64,000 nt of DNA from positions 248,001 through 312,000 of the forward strand of contig WIUZ02000023.1 of assembly GCA_015956445.1 (NCBI GenBank), in the 5' to 3' direction. The notes under the pieces were generated by a model, which worked only from the letters and a program-made list of their open reading frames with translations, did no database searches and had not been told where the DNA came from. A program made the translations under genes and the position numbers. This DNA comes from Thelephora terrestris (Eukaryota > Basidiomycota > Agaricomycetes > Thelephorales > Thelephoraceae). Shown piece by piece: positions 39,729 through 51,175 of this stretch (position 1 is its first letter; each line of letters starts with the position of its first letter).

Positions 39729-42700
39729 ATGTCGACGCTATCAGACATGTTTACAAAGTTACTGAGCAAGTCCCCGGCCGGAGGCTCAGTCGAACTCCCT
39801 CAAGCTGAGGACGAACCGCTCACCAAGGGCCCCTCGGAGACGTGCGAACTACGAATCGAAGGGATGACGTGCAGTGCTTGCGTAGAGGTGTGTTTTCGTG
39901 GTCAACCGTCAGCGTCCGACAATCCACTCAGACCTGTGGCAGTCGATTGAAGGCATGCTCCGTAACATGCCCGGCATCCATTCCGTCCGAGTCGCTCTAC
40001 TAGCAGAACGAGGAGTCGTAGAATATGATCCTGTGGTCTGGAATCCCGAGAAGATCACCAATGTTAGCACAAATCTCAGTTCACCCTCTCGCTGACTCAC
40101 CGTACACTTTCTTCCAGGAAATATCTGACATCGGCTTTGATGCCGCCCAAATACCCGTCACCCGCTCCGATACCGTCAACCTCCGCATTTACGGGATGAC
40201 TTGTGGTGCATGTGTATCAGCCATTGAGAACAACCTCACTCCCAAACCAGGAATTCTGACCGTCGCTGTTTCGTTGCCACTCAACAGCGCTAAGGTAGAA
40301 TTCGACCGGACCATGGTTGGCCCTCGGGACATCGTTGAATGGGTGGAAGAAACCGGCTTTGACGCCATCCTGGCCGGCGACGATGATGCCACTCAGATCC
40401 AGTCCCTCACCCGAACCAAGGAAACCCAGGAGTGGAAAAGGCGCTTCCTCTGGTCCACCGTATTCGGCGTTCCGGTATTCTTCCTGCACATGGTTGCCCA
40501 TCGCATCCCAGCCCTCCGCCCAATCCTACATTTCAAACTTCTCCACGGAATCTACCTCGACCAGTTCATCATCTTCTGTCTCACTACTCTCTCCCAGTTC
40601 TGGGTAGGTTCAAAGTTCTACAAGAACGCCTTCAAGGCCATCAAACACGGCAGCGGCACCATGGACGTTCTCGTGATGCTCGGAACTTCTGCCGCATATT
40701 TTTATTCATTGTTTGCAATGATCGCAGGAATCTTCGACTCAGATCCCGACTACCGCCCATCTCTCTTTTTCGAAACTAGCACGATGTTGATGATGTTTGT
40801 GTCATTTGGGAGGTACCTCGAGAACAGGGCAAAGGGAAAGACCAGCGCAGCGTTAACAGATCTGATGTCTCTGACACCGTCTATGGCGACCATCTACACC
40901 GACGCTCCTCATTGCACCCAGGAAAAGAGGATCGCCACAGAGTTAGTCCAGGTCGGAGATACCGTCAAAATCGTCCCAGGAGAAAAGGTCCCCGCGGATG
41001 GCACCGTGGTTCAGGGATCCTCTGCCGTAGATGAGAGCGCCGTAACCGGGGAGCCCCTACCGGTAACCAAACAGATTGGAGACGCTGTCATTGGTGGGAC
41101 TATCAACGGCCTAGGCACTTTCGACATGGTTGTCACGAGAGCCGGCAAAGACACCGCACTTGCTCAAATCGTAAAGCTTGTCGAGGACGCTCAGACCTCC
41201 AAAGCTCCAATTCAGGGATTCACCGATAAAGTCGCTGGAGTCTTCGTTCCGGCCGTTCTATCTCTCGCCGCCGTCACCTTCGTCGTTTGGATGATTCTAG
41301 GCCACATCGTGGATGATTCTTCCCTTCCTGCTATATTTCGCCACCCCGGCTCCTCAAAATTCGCCGTCTGTCTTCGACTTTGCATTTCCGTCATCGTCGT
41401 CGCTTGTCCTTGCGCCCTTGGACTGAGCACTCCGACCGCCGTAATGGTCGGCACAGGAGTTGGGGCCCAGAACGGCATCTTGATCAAGGGTGGAAGGGCT
41501 CTGGAGGCAAGTAGCGGCATCAAGACGATCGTCTTGGATAAGACAGGGACCATCACGGAGGGAAAGATGCAAGTTGCAGAGCTGTCCTGGGTCCCTTCAC
41601 ACGCCGCTGTCCTTGAGCTGGAGACATTAGCAACTCCTAGTGCCGATGGGTTTACTCCCAGGTCAACCATTCTCGCCATGGTCTCTGCCACTGAAGCCCG
41701 CTCTGAACATCCTCTCGCCAAAGCGATCGCAATTCATGGCCAGGAGACCCTCAGAAATGCGGGACTCACTCACTCGGATTGTACCATTGACTTGTTTGAG
41801 AGTGTCACTGGCGCAGGTGTCAAAGCCATTGTGTCCTTTTTGAACCCTACTTCGGCACCGCAGAGGAAGTACGCCGTGTTTATCGGTAACGCTCGATTCG
41901 CCAGCCAGAGGGACGACGCCTACCTCCCTTCTCACTTGACGACATTCGAAGAACGCGAGAGCGCCCTGGGCCGATCCGTCATCTTCGCGTCTATCGCTTC
42001 ATCCCCCACCGCCACTCCGGTACCAGTTCTGGCCATCTCGTTATGGGATAATCCCAAGCCCTCGTCTATTCAAGCCATCAGCGCCTTCAAATCGATGGGA
42101 ATCGAGGTGTTCATGATGACGGGGGACGACAAGCAAACTGCTCTGGCCATCGCGAAGAGAGTTGGGATTGAGGCTGCGAACGTCTGGGCGAATATGAGTC
42201 CCAAGGGCAAAGCTTCAGTGATCTCAGAAATGATCGAACGAGAGGATAGCGTCGCGATGGTTAGTTTTGTCTTTTGATCCGCCTGTTTCTGCTATGCGAG
42301 TGAACTGACGATAATTTTACCAGGTTGGAGACGGAATCAACGATTCTCCAGCCCTCGTAGCCGCTTCCGTCGGCATTGCACTTTCATCGGGGACGACTAT
42401 CGCTGTCGAGGCTGCGGACATCGTCTTGATGCGTTCAGATCTACTCGACGTCGTCGCAGCCCTCCACCTGTCCCGCAAGATCTTCTCTACGATCAAACGA
42501 AACCTCATCTGGGCGACCGTATACAACCTACTCGGTATTCCGTTCGCCATGGGATTCTTCCTTCCGCTCGGTTTGAGTCTTCATCCGATGATGGCCGGTG
42601 CGGCGATGGCGTTTTCGAGCGTTAGCGTGGTGACGAGTTCCTTGATGCTCAAGCGGTGGAAGAGGCCGAAAGAGAGCATTTTGGTCGAAAACGGAGATGA

Positions 42701-42851
42701 TTCCTTTGGTGTGCTGCCTAACGCCCACGCTGCGTCTTCCACGTTTGGAGGGTTCAGCGTGTTGGAGAGGATTAGAGGAGTGTTCGCGGGGAGGAGCACT
42801 AGAGACGGGTATGCCGCCTTGCCCATGGAGCCGATACGCACGGCTGTCTAG
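39729..42851 (+). CDS. CCC2: Cu(+)-transporting P1B-type ATPase (CCC2/ATP7 type)
   Basis: Pumps cytosolic Cu(I) into the late Golgi to load multicopper oxidases such as Fet3 and laccases (family knowledge). Two heavy-metal-associated domains carry GMTCSAC and GMTCGAC. The membrane part includes [13 protein letters not shown] and the CPC ion site ([15 protein letters not shown]). The A-domain TGE is in [11 protein letters not shown], the phosphorylation site in [12 protein letters not shown], the P1B HP motif in [10 protein letters not shown], and the hinge in [15 protein letters not shown]. The last helices read [19 protein letters not shown] and [14 protein letters not shown]. Three introns: after CSACVE, before EISDIGF (cutting the first HMA domain) and before VGDGIND. 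The start is ATG at 39729 ([10 protein letters not shown]), just after a C/T-rich leader. It is about 975 residues, normal for fungal members with two HMA domains. Confidence 0.93.
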
Positions 42852-43920
42852 CCTCCACCTTTTCTCTGACGGATTCAGCTGTGCATTTTGGCATAGCTGA
42901 CCTGTTGAGAGCGAAGTTTCTTGTTGTATATATACTTTTTCTCTGGGATTATCTCTTCGGTCCAACTTCGGCTTGGTATGCGCTCGTTTTTCACCGGTTT
43001 CCTTCACATTCCTGGTTTTGTTACTTTCCATCTTATCCCCTGTTGTTGCTAAAGTTATAATCGACGCCTGTCGTCTTTGTAGACTTGATAAACATTCCTC
43101 CCTGTACAACTTACGCCTGTGTTCAATGTGATATTTTAGAATCACGCATTCTCATGTGTGATCGCCTCACAGCCAGCTGGTAGGTGGAAATCTCCCGCGT
43201 GTGACCGGCTAGCTGTGAAGATCGTAATGACTGAAATCAAGTTTACCTTCCAGGTGGATTCGGACAAGAACTTTGCGTGTCATTTGTCGGGGCTGAACAG
43301 CCAGGTCTGCGCCTCGACGTGCACACCACGGATGGCTGCAAACCCATAAGCCCCAAATCCATGGCCTTGCAGGACCACAAACTGTGGGGGGTTATGGACC
43401 TACCTATGCGCACCCCCCACCTAATCGCGCTGCTCGTGCCTGCTGCTTACTGGGACAACGTCAACGGCCGAAAAAGAAGGTTGGTATTATGAGACAATCC
43501 AAAGGTGCGGAAGATGACTACCGTTAAGTAACAGAAAACAGAAGAAAAGAGTGTTCCACGGGGAGAGATATGAAAACAACGCAGGACGGAGGTAGTGACG
43601 TACTGATCAAGAGGGTAAGTAAAACAAAAGAAGTTGTGAAAGAGGGGGGGGGGTCCAGGTGAGCGATTGAGTAACTTACAGAATCCGTGAGAACAGCACA
43701 TTCCACCAAAAAGAGACAGAGGGAGAGGGCGAATGAGATAATAAAGAAGGAGATGAGGAAACTGGCGTGGTATCCGGAGTACAGGTCGTTGCGGGTTCTG
43801 TGGCCGTGGTAGTGGACAGTGTTTGGTGGAGGTTGCGAAGGCAGGGGAGGCTCCAGGGAGAGGCGAGAAGATGGGGCCGGATGTTGCAGGGGGTTTGGCC
43901 AGAGTTGCACCTCCACGGGA
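42852..43920. other. intergenic, convergent 3' ends; one small doubtful ORF
   Basis: A candidate two-exon gene starts at ATG 43227 (MTEIKFTFQ) and, through a 48-nt GT..AG interval, joins PGLRLDVHTTDGCKPISPK and ends at 43492. It has no recognisable domain and low support. A run of at least ten G lies near 43648. Confidence 0.3.
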
Positions 43921-46900
43921 TCAGATCAACGAACCCTGTTGTTGTTGCTGGGGTTGAGGTTGCGTATTTGGGTTCTGCCCGAATGGTGTGCCATTGAACC
44001 CTCCCAAACCTCCGCCAAACCCAGGGTTCGGTCCCAACCCGCCACCGAGACGAGGCGGGAACGTACTACTCGGGAACATTGTCATCACCCTGAACGGGTT
44101 CGCTGTCTCCTGGACGTCATTAGTCTGAGGTCCCAATCCCACACCCACACCGCCAGAACCTGTACCAGTGGTTGTGCTCAGGTTGGATCCAAACCCGGTG
44201 GTACTAAACCCCGTTCCGATCCCGCTCCCCAGCCCAGTCGTCAGCGGTTGCTGCGCGTTGAGAGCGCCGAATCCGGTAGGTTGCGTGTTCAGCCCTGATC
44301 CCCCAAAGGTAGAATTCAACCCGTTCGGCTGGTTTTGGTTTCCCAAACCGAGGTTTAGCCCGGGCGTTCCCAAACCTCCAACCCCCCCGAAGGTAGTAGA
44401 CGAAGTGGTTGTAGGGCCAGGTGACGAAACCGTTGAGACTGGTGGAGATCCTAATTGTCCTTGTGTCTCACTTGTCACCGCTGGTGTTGTCGGCCCTGAC
44501 CCAGGGATGGGGGGTAAACTCTCCAGTAACGATGCTCCGAACGACGATGACGGCTTGAAAGTCTTCAAACCAGTGAACGTTCCCAAACCGGTCGTGTGTG
44601 AAGTCAGTCCGCCAGTGGGTTGGACTGAAATTGATGGAACCGTAGAAGTGGTGGCACCAGTTTGTTGAGTAGAGACAGAGAACAGAGTGTCTGTCGAGAA
44701 ACTGCTGTTTGTCGTAGACGTCATCTGGGGGGAGAGTGAACTCGCAACCGGTTTGTTATTCCCGAAGTTCAGCGAGGCGAAGTCAGAAGCAACGCTCGAC
44801 ATCGCTGAACCGGTGCTGGGATTGGACGTAGTCAAAGATGCTTGCCCCAGCTGTCCATTCTGTGGTTGCTGTTGTTGCTGTTGCATCTGTCGTAGCTGCT
44901 GCTGCTTACTCATCGCCAGTTCCATCAGAGTCGGAACCTTCGGTACGGGCGGAGGAGGTGCAGTAGGGATGCCAAACGGATTCCTCGATCCGGTCTGTTG
45001 TGCAACAAGGGGCTTGATAGGCTCAGGAGAGCTTGTTTTTAGCGGGGCGGACGCTGGGCGAGGAGGAACAGACATGTTGTTCATCGGGTGCTGTGGGAGA
45101 GGTGGAGGTTGTGAAAGTTGTTGCTGTATTTGGTGTGGTAGTGTAAATGGCGAGTGGGTGTTCGGTTGTTGGGCGGTATTGAACGGGCTAGCGGAGTTGA
45201 ACGGTATTTGCTGTTGCTGTTCAGGGTTTTGGACGAAGACCGGGAACGGACTTGTGCCCTGGTAGGTAGGCGAAGGACCGAATGGTGAAGGATTTGTCGG
45301 CAAAGGACCGAATGGCGAAGGATTGAACCCGGTTGCCTGCGTGTGTACGCCGTTTGTTCCATCCAGAGTGTTCTGACGGAATGGGTTGATAGCAGTCATT
45401 TGAGGATGTATCGGGGTAGCCGTAGGTTGAGGTTGCAAATGTTGGCCGAATGGATTGTACCCCGATTGAGCTGGGAAGCCCGTTTGCTGGGGTACAAAAA
45501 ACCCTGTTTGTTGTGGCTGAACACCAAATGGTTGCTGAAATGGCGATGTACCGAACGCGCCGCCCTGTGAAAAGGGATTAAAGGCCGGTGGCTGTTGTTG
45601 GAAGAAAACGGTGGACGGGCTGCCGGTCTGAGGGTTGAATATCGTCGTCTGTTCCTCCTCGATCGCGGAGAAAAAGTCTTGCATGGCCTTAGTGGCATCA
45701 GAAGTTTTTGGAGGTGGGTTAGAGGTACTCGGCGGAGGACTACTGAGACCGGATTGTTTCGGAGCTACAGTGGACGCTCAGCCGGTTGCCACGGAATAGG
45801 CAGTAAAACTCACTTGGTTCATCGAGTTTCTTTGTGACTCCTCGAGACTGTCCCCCATTCCTCGTTCCTTTATCTGCAGCTTCCTTATTCGCCTTGTACT
45901 CGATCCGGTTTTGCTCAAAATGCGGGTCGTTCAGGTATTCTTCCAGAGAGCCAACGAGGGAGACAGGTGCCTGTTTCTATAGGTTAGATGAAAGCTTCGC
46001 CATGGGGAGGGACGATCTGACGTGTTTTAGATTCGGAATCGGGACATTAAGGAGGTTTTGCAGCTTTTTGGCGACACCCAGGAACTCGACAACTTTCTCT
46101 GCCTGCTTGCAGAAACGTCGATAGAGTCTGAGCGCCTCGGTAGCATCCACTTTCGACATTTCGAAGTAGTGTTCTAACTGAGTGTTCAGTACAAGCGACG
46201 GAATGTTGGTGGATCTAGTCACCAAGCACGTTGACGACGCCTTCATTGCACGCTTGGAAAAGGATGAGTAGGTCCTCGACCAACATCCGTAATGCCATGA
46301 TGTTCATCCCATCGTCCAGGTTATCAAGATAGAACTAAGATATAATGAGAGAAGTAGGGTTGAGAGGATGAAAAAGAGATACGTACTCGACATTCACAAA
46401 GAGCGTCGACCATCCTCTGCACCACCTTGGTTTCTCTCAACAAACCCTTCTCGACAGTCATTATCCTCAGTTTCCGGCCTATTATCGTCTTCCTACGGTC
46501 CGAGAGGGGTGCGCCATTCCGCCTGAGCGCATCGTCTTCGATCGCAGCAGAATTCCTCAAATCGCGGTTAGTCTCCGACTGGACGCGAATCGCATCATGC
46601 TTGAGATCACGGAAAGCTCGAATCCGTGTGTCGAGATAGGTGGCATAGTTGGAGAGATTCTCTGGTGCATTGTATCCTGGGCGTAAATCGTCAGTCTTGT
46701 CATCTTGGCGCCGGGGATCGGGATGCTTTGTAAACAGCCCACCTTCCCAGTTGGGGGCTGCGACGTTTTTCAGCCTGAGCACATCACCGCTGGAAAGGTA
46801 CGCGAGGATGTTATCTGTCGCGCCATCGCGGATGATTTTGTGGAGCGTGAGCAAGGCCTTGAAAACGACCTGTCGCGGGGGGGAAGGATGTGAGATGCAA

Positions 46901-47190
46901 GCCTTGGCACGGCGTAACCGAGCCCAAATCTCTGCGGTTGACGCTCACAATTGCATTGGGTTCCTTGAACTTCGGTGCAAGAGCCTTGCACACGTCATGG
47001 ACCGAACCGTCTTCGGAATAAGTGGCGGCGATGAGGGCGTCCAGGTACTGTGGAGAGAGAACAGCCAGATTTAGCGTCGGTTGTCGACGCTCAGGCCAGA
47101 CTCGGCTGCAGGCTCGGCACACACCTTGGGCTTTGGCACGGCGGCCTTTGGTTTACAAGCGGCTTTGACGACTTTGTCAAAGGAGGACAT
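43921..47190 (-). CDS. ANTH-domain clathrin adaptor (YAP1801/AP180/CALM type)
   Basis: Endocytic adaptor that binds PtdIns(4,5)P2 and clathrin at the plasma membrane. The N-terminal ANTH domain reads MSSFDKVVKAACKPKAAVPK, then YLDALIAATYSEDGSVHDVC, KALAPKFKEPNAIVVFKALL, TLHKIIRDGATDNILAYLS. It continues through YATYLDTRIRAFRDLKHDAI, RKLRIMTVEKGLLRETKVVQ, FYLDNLDDGMNIMALRMLV, HYFEMSKVDATEALRLYRRF. The Lys-rich start supplies the lipid-binding patch. From about 45750 down to 43921 a Gln/Pro/Gly-rich disordered tail carries at least five NPF tripeptides (NPFSQ, NPFGQ, NPFRQ, NPFGI, NPFRV), which bind EH-domain partners such as Ede1/Pan1, and repeated GFNPSPFG/QQTG units. Introns separate the ANTH exons. 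The ATG at 47190 lies 138 bp from the divergent NASP-like gene. Long antisense open frames opposite the tail are shadows. Confidence 0.9.
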
Positions 47191-47328
47191 TGTTGTAGGA
47201 ACGTTGAGGACACCGGCACGGACGAGGCGAAGGGATCGGTCACCGTCTGTCAGACGGAAAGTGCCGACTGCTCACTTCCACAGCCACTTGCTCTGCTAAA
47301 CGCGTCTCAGTGGCTTCCCTCAAATATA
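47191..47328. promoter_or_regulatory. 138-bp shared promoter between ANTH adaptor and NASP-like genes
   Basis: The two ATGs (47190 minus, 47329 plus) face away from each other with only 138 bp between them, so both 5' leaders and any core promoter must share or overlap this segment. A TCAAATATAATGAC at the right end places a TATAA-like word directly at the plus-strand start codon. No other clear element. Confidence 0.5.
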
Positions 47329-48848
47329 ATGACAGGGTACGTGTTGTTCGAATATTTCGGAGGGGAAACAGGACTCATGATACACAGAGAAACTTCAGAA
47401 CAGAAACCTCAACTCTCAGCAGAGGAAACAATCGAACACGCCAAACGCGCCTTCGCGCTCAAGAAGTATGAGCAGGCAGTAGATTACTACGCCACTGCTC
47501 TCGAACTCAAGTACGCGCCACAACTTGACTTCCTCTCGATGATATGTGTACGATTGACCAACCGACGTGATCAGGACAGAAGAGTTGGGCGAAGATTCGC
47601 CAGAAATCGCTGACCTGTATCTTGCCTACGGCAAAGCCTTGCTCGAGAACGCGATCACTCAAAGTTCAGTGTTGGGCAAGAACCAGCCTGAAGGAGATGA
47701 TGAGGCCGAAGGTTCAAGTGAGCCACTCATCCTCCTCGCGCATACAACCTGCCCGTCTGACGAATAATTCGACGCCTGCAGGTTCTGAGGCTAACAAGCT
47801 CGGAGGCTTCTTGTCGTTCTCTGGTGATGCTGAAGATGAACCTGTGGATATGTTCGCCGAGGCTGAGAAGGCTGCCGAACAGGAGGAGGAGGAGGAAGAC
47901 CCCGACGCTGAGCCAGAAGACGACTTCAACGCAGCCTGGGAGGTATTGGATCTCGCCCGCGCAATCTTTGAGAAACAGAAAGACGAGGACGATATGGCCA
48001 AACTCAAGCTAGCAGATACCTACATGTGCCTTGGGGATGTTTCACTAGAGACAGGTCCGTTTGCCTTTCAAACCCGCGCGTTTGGCGTTTAACTCTAGTT
48101 TGCTCCACAGAGAAATTCGACCAAGCAGTTAAGGATTATACGACCGGGCTTATCCTCAAACAGGAACTCCTCCCTCTTTCCTCTCGTCATATCGCTGAAG
48201 CCCACTACCGCCTCTGCCTCGTCTTAGACATGACGCCAGGGCAATTATCCTCGGCGATCTCGCATGTGGAGAAAGCTTTGCAAAGTGTCGAAGCCCGTAT
48301 AGGGGAACTTCGGGTTGGACCCCAGCAACAGAGTGCCCCACCTTCATCAGCATCGGACTCTAAGGGGAAAGGGAAGGGAAAGGCGGTCGCGTCCTCGTTG
48401 CTAAAGGGTGACGCGGTGCAGGATTTATCTCCTCAGGAGATCGAGGCCGAACTGAAGGAGATGGATGAACTTCGGAGCGATCTGATGCTCAAGGTACCTG
48501 ATTTTTGTTTTCACATGCGCCCACCTCTCACCCCGAGGTGAACAGATTGAAGAGCTGAAGACGGCACCAGAGGATGATGCCAGTGCCTCCGCTCCTGAAC
48601 TCGTAGCCAAGGCACTTGACAAGGAGTTGAACGCCACCCGACCCACGACAAATATCACAACAGAAACCAAGGTCAACGATCTGACTTCGATCGTCAAGAA
48701 GAAAAAGAAACCTCTTGTCAACATCCCCGAACCCAACGGGGCGGTGACTCAACCACTTGCTGTCGCTTCTGGAAGCAGTAGCACGAAGAGGAAGGCGGAC
48801 GACGACCTCCAGGAAGGAGATAAAAAACCAAAGTTGTCGCCTTTATGA
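47329..48848 (+). CDS. NASP/Hif1/Sim3-type histone chaperone (SHNi-TPR)
   Basis: Nuclear TPR chaperone of H3-H4 (family knowledge). Exon 1 is only 8 nt (ATGACAGG, 47329-47336); a 51-nt intron leads to ETSEQKPQLSAEETIEHAKR, AFALKKYEQAVDYYATALEL. The next exon gives TEELGEDSPEIADLYLAYG and KALLENAITQSSVLG. An acidic insertion follows (PVDMFAEAEKAAEQEEEEED), then FNAAWEVLDLARAIF and LADTYMCLGDVSLET. The SHNi-TPR signature comes next: FDQAVKDYTTGLILK, SRHIAEAHYRLCLVLD. The C-terminal third is a coiled coil (IEAELKEMDELRSDLMLK) and basic tails (KKKKKPL, STKRKADDD, KKPKL). This fits the interrupted-TPR2 plan of NASP. The start was chosen by the micro-exon because it gives an uninterrupted N-terminal helix and a consensus GTACGT donor. 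Confidence 0.85.
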
Positions 48849-49175
48849 ATAGCTGGCATCTACGAGGTACACGTTCTTTACACGACCTTGGGTTTGGTAT
48901 CTTGTATATGTCGAGAATGCTTTCTTATTTGCTTTTGAGCCGGAGATCGACACTCTAGAGTCTTTTTTGTTCCGTTTGGTGAACTCTCCAGCATGACTGC
49001 GATGTATCGATTAGGGTCTTGTTTGCCGTCTCTAATAATCACTACTTTCTGCGTGGAATCAAGCCTCTGACTCACCGGTAACCGCTTACGGACTCGAAAA
49101 GCGCCGAGAGCGGCGATCTGTCCTCGTGTTTATCTTTCCACCAAGTGGTGTTACAGCATTCTGGGACCACTCGCC

Positions 49176-50320
49176 ATGTCCACTAAAGTTTCCGCTCCCC
49201 TATACGCCTATTCTAGCGTTTCTGGCTTCTGCCCAATAGGTGTTGAACCAGATGAATCCACCCCGAAGAAATCTGGGAGCAGGTTGATGAGCAAGCTTGA
49301 CCGCTTGTTCAGCCCCAGATCTGCGGCACCATCCTCTCCCGCCGACGCTATTGCCGCTAAAAATCCTGCAAATGCCATCAACGAGTCTCAACCTGAAGAG
49401 GTTCCAACTTCGATCTCACTCCGGATCCTGACTTGGAACATCTGGTTCGAGACCCTCTATAAAGAACAGCGGACCACCGCTCTCGTCGAGACAATCAAAT
49501 CGCTCGATCCACTTCCCGACGTCTGTTGTTTCCAAGAATGCACCCCCAGATTTGAACTTCACCTCCAAGAAAACGATTGGTGGAGGAAAACGTGGGCGAT
49601 GACCAAGTGCGCGGACCAATCCGCCGTCACACACTATAGTTACGGAACTATGGTATTTGTAAGAAGGGAGTTGATTGAGAGATTGGGGTTCAAGGTTAAG
49701 TCTTGGTTCGAACCGTTCGAGGTCAGCCAGACCGGGAGAGGACTTTTGGTCTTGGAGTTGACACCGCCCAAGTCGAAACATCCGGTATGGGCTCGAACTC
49801 CTCGCTGATGCATGTAGTATCCTCTGACGTTCGATAATCTCTAATCCAGCTTCTAATCGCGACCTCTCACATGGATTACACCCCTGAGATCCGCGCGACC
49901 CAGTTCGCCTCGGCCATATCAACCCTCTCAGCGACGCCAACAAGCGTGTTCTGTGGCGACACCAACATCGACACTTACCCCGAACTTCAACCTCTGCTCT
50001 CCGCAGGCTACGTTGACTCGTGGCTCGAAACAAACCCCGATTTCGCAACCTCGCCTGACCTCCGCGAGGTTGGGGTGACGTTCGGAACCGTTGGTTTACG
50101 CGGATCGTCCATGCCGAACATGGACGGACCGCCAAGGAGGTTGGACTACGTCATGACCAGAGGAATGAAGGTTACGAAGTGTGAATTGATCGGGGGTGAG
50201 CTGATCCCGAAAGAAAATTGGGCGACGGACTCTGACGAGGAGGATGAGGAATTGGATCTGGAGGTATATGTGAGCGATCATCTGGGTGTTCTCGTCGATG
50301 TTCAACTATTGCCATTGTAA
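49176..50320 (+). CDS. TDP2-like endonuclease/exonuclease/phosphatase family protein
   Basis: EEP-fold metal-dependent phosphodiesterase. After a disordered Ser/Pro-rich N-terminus (PKKSGSRLMSKLDRLFSP) come the family motifs: LRILTWNIWF (catalytic Asn), DVCCFQECTP (metal-binding Glu), TSHMDYTPEIRATQF, VFCGDTNIDTYPEL (GDxN), PPRRLDYVMT, and YVSDHLGVLVDVQLL (terminal SDH). The LTWNIWF and QE / GDTN / SDH spacing and the 360-residue size match tyrosyl-DNA phosphodiesterase 2-like proteins, which clear 5'-phosphotyrosyl adducts from trapped topoisomerase II. A general EEP phosphatase cannot be excluded. One intron at about 49786-49851 between KSKHP and LLIATSH. An acidic loop (DSDEEDEELDLEV) precedes the last motif. 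Confidence 0.8.
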
Positions 50321-51175
50321 CGTGCACCCCGATTACATTTGCGGTTACTGAAGCACTTTCAACGGTGTTCTACACCTGGCTTTGGGGACGCTGTCAGGCT
50401 TGCCGACAGTTTGGGCAAACCTGCAACCGAAATTTTACAAAACCCAGAAGATCTTGTGCTGGACCCGTGAACTCACCACCGGGAATTTTGGACGGCCGTG
50501 ACCGGCAGGAGCCGCTGGTTCCAACACTTTGGGAGGGCTAGAATGTCATAAATTTGTTTCCAGCAGCTGTCAAGGCGGCCGGATATCACAATTCGGCCGT
50601 AGGAGTGGAGCAGATGTGCCGAGGTGACCCGCGTGCTCTCGGTCCACTTCGGGTACGCGTTTGCACGGGAGAGAGAGCGAAGAAACTTATGAGCGCTTGA
50701 GCACTTGGAGGAAACATTGGGACGGCTCGGCGATCTTCGATCGCTTGTGACATGTCGGAGAAACGTGACCATTCCCCATCAACTCTTTCAATCGAGAATC
50801 CCGTCCCGATTGAGTTTCGAGCGAGAACACCGCGTCGTTGAGTTGCACCATCGCTCATTACTTTCGACCCAGATAGGTTGAGGTGAGAGAGAATAGAACA
50901 GGCGTGTGGTCGCCCGGGAAAACCATATGGCTCGAGTCGCTTCGGCTCAGTTCGCGGCAACACGAAGTGGATGGCCGTCTCCCGGCGAAAGGTCTATTTT
51001 ATCTCTGCTTCGCCATTCACAACCTCTGTTGAGGGTCTTCCCGCTACCCTCCCTTCGCACATAAAAAGATGAAGCCACCTCTCTTCTCCGATCCCTTGTC
51101 CCAGCACCTACTGAGTACCTCCACCTCAAAGTACGAGTCGTCTCTCAACACACACTAGGTAATTTCTCCTCAAAG
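50321..51175. other. intergenic; promoter of the sugar transporter
   Basis: No gene seen. A CATAAAAAGATG word (about 51059) lies roughly 115 bp before the transporter ATG and may act as its TATA element, followed by a C/T-rich leader. Confidence 0.4.

Noticed and set aside
43640-43660. G-run as a functional element
   Set aside because: A single homopolymer in an intergenic region without any flanking structure.
44168-45265. Long plus-strand open frames of 166 and 192 codons
   Set aside because: They are antisense to the Gln/Pro/Gly-rich tail of the ANTH gene and reflect its codon bias.
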